From: Crocinitomicaceae bacterium | Lineage (GTDB): Bacteria > Bacteroidota > Bacteroidia > Flavobacteriales_D > Crocinitomicaceae | Length of the DNA stretch: 64,000 nt | Assembly (NCBI GenBank): GCA_017984635.1 | Contig: JAGNZC010000009.1 | Coordinates: 1 to 64,000, forward strand | Reading direction: 5' to 3' | Part shown: in pieces, positions 63,313 through 64,000 of the stretch | How positions within the stretch are numbered: position 1 is the stretch's first letter | Layout of the letters: the number at the start of each line of letters is the position of its first letter | Program-made: the position numbers and the translations under genes | Notes under the pieces: generated by a model | Seen by the model: the letters and a program-made list of their open reading frames with translations, nothing else | Database searches by the model: none | What the model was told of the DNA's origin: nothing

Positions 63313-63329
63313 CCTACCCCCTATTTTTT
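63313..63329. promoter_or_regulatory. C-rich motif in the glnN-dnaX intergenic region
   Basis: CCTACCCCCTATTTTTT stands out in a 222-bp stretch that is otherwise almost only A and T. It lies 82-98 bp upstream of the glnN ATG and may be a regulator site. Unassigned. Confidence 0.25.
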
Positions 63330-63416
63330 AATGTTAAATTCAAAAAAACTTAATTTTAACTTTAAAAACGGACGGTTTTCACAAAAAAATAAGTTTTGAA
63401 CAATTTATGTTTTATA

Positions 63417-63447
63417 ATTGGAAATTGAAATCAAACCATTAACTTTG
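63417..63447 (+). promoter_or_regulatory. Promoter of dnaX (ATTG-19-TAACTTTG)
   Basis: ATTG at 63417-63420 and TAACTTTG at 63440-63447 are 19 bp apart. The -7 box ends 6 nt before the ATG, so the transcript is nearly leaderless. Confidence 0.65.
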
Positions 63448-63453
63448 TTTTCA

Positions 63454-64000
63454 ATGAGTGATTTTATTGTATCCGCTAGAAAATATAGACCGCAAACCTT
63501 CGACACAGTTGTAGGTCAACACGCTATAACTTCTACATTAAAGAATGCAATAAAAACAGAACATTTAGCTCAAGCCTTTTTATTTTGTGGTTCTCGTGGA
63601 GTTGGAAAAACGACTTCAGCTCGAATTTTAGCTAAAACAATCAATTGTTTTAACCGTTCTGAAAACATCGATGCCTGCGACCAATGTGATTCGTGTCAAT
63701 CATTCAACACAGGGAATTCATTGAATGTTTATGAATTAGATGCTGCTTCAAACAATTCTGTTGACGACATCCGTGCATTAATTGATCAAGTTCGTATTGC
63801 TCCACAGTTAGGAAATCACAAAATATACATCATTGATGAGGTTCACATGTTATCCAATCAAGCATTTAATGCTTTTTTGAAAACGTTGGAAGAACCACCA
63901 AAGCATGCGATTTTCATTTTAGCAACGACTGAAAAGCACAAAATCATTCCTACAATTCTTTCGCGTTGTCAAATTTTTGATTTCAACAGAATCAAAGTAA
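63454..64000 (+). CDS. dnaX: DNA polymerase III subunit gamma/tau (partial, N-terminal)
   Basis: The window ends inside the gene, so only about 182 residues are visible. They match the clamp-loader ATPase module: MSDFIVSARKYRPQTF start, Walker A GSRGVGKTT (46-54), four zinc cysteines (65, 75, 78 and 81), Walker B IIDEVHML, the LEEPPKHAIFILATTE segment (145-160) and the SRC motif (LSRCQIFDF). Subunit gamma/tau loads the sliding clamp on DNA during replication. Confidence 0.96.
   Translation, partial: MSDFIVSARKYRPQTFDTVVGQHAITSTLKNAIKTEHLAQAFLFCGSRGVGKTTSARILAKTINCFNRSENIDACDQCDSCQSFNTGNSLNVYELDAASNNSVDDIRALIDQVRIAPQLGNHKIYIIDEVHMLSNQAFNAFLKTLEEPPKHAIFILATTEKHKIIPTILSRCQIFDFNRIKV

Noticed and set aside
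1..64000. tRNA, rRNA, CRISPR array, transposon, integron or phage genes
   Set aside because: No cloverleaf, array of regular repeats, transposase or integrase was seen. All gaps between genes are about 220 bp or shorter and were read for these.

Overview
The window looks like chromosomal DNA from a member of the Bacteroidota, most likely order Flavobacteriales (Crocinitomicaceae/Fluviicola-like is a guess). The reasons are: very AT-rich sequence; the Bacteroidota -7 promoter element TAnnTTTG upstream of many genes; five secreted proteins with type IX secretion (T9SS) C-terminal sorting domains; a PorT-like gene beside ubiE; a long SecA with a C-terminal zinc tail; and type III glutamine synthetase. 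No rRNA, tRNA, CRISPR array, insertion sequence, prophage or integron was seen, and no gap between genes exceeds about 220 bp.

Layout. 1-9.8 kb: partial amino-acid permease, a T9SS cargo protein, a large unknown exported protein, a RecD-like helicase, a second T9SS cargo, an exported coiled-coil protein, a LapA-like membrane protein, elongation factor P and a DUF2452 protein. 9.8-20.2 kb: MFS transporter, YhhQ-type transporter, NlpC/P60 hydrolase divergent from a MerR-type regulator, aroB with a DUF1295 membrane enzyme, proline dehydrogenase, and guaA / LysM-PBP1 protein / hemF on the minus strand. 20.4-26.5 kb: secA, then a DUF2520 protein / kdsC / GT39-type glycosyltransferase operon. 26.5-31.9 kb: minus-strand thiolase, lipoprotein, outer-membrane protein and T9SS cargo. 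32-39.3 kb: FAD oxidoreductase; an operon of a small protein, a Skp-like lipoprotein and DUF4924; a Hanks-type kinase; a tag/outer-membrane protein pair; FrnE-like DsbA; an unknown exported protein; gamma-carbonic anhydrase. 39.4-49.7 kb: pyruvate dehydrogenase E1-alpha and E2, cdd, mtaB with an FkbM methyltransferase, then two minus-strand groups, COG2509 oxidoreductase/porT/ubiE and rfaE1/aminotransferase. 49.8-57.8 kb: a two-acyltransferase operon resembling amino-acid lipid synthesis, two tandem paralogous surface proteins, DUF4301 and a methyltransferase. 57.8-64 kb: a TPR protein / ECF sigma / anti-sigma-like operon, a LuxR-type response regulator, glutamine synthetase III and the start of dnaX.

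Most genes are housekeeping or cell-envelope genes. Envelope themes recur: T9SS cargo and PorT, KDO and heptose steps for lipopolysaccharide, amino-acid lipid synthesis, peptidoglycan-binding and peptidoglycan-cleaving proteins, SecA and a Skp-like chaperone. I found no clear new defence or mobile system. The better leads are a conserved-looking lipoprotein/outer-membrane/T9SS triad, the tandem surface-protein pair, the TPR-sigma-anti-sigma operon, -7 boxes so close to start codons that many mRNAs should be leaderless, and a possible sigma54-type promoter with an inverted repeat ahead of secA.
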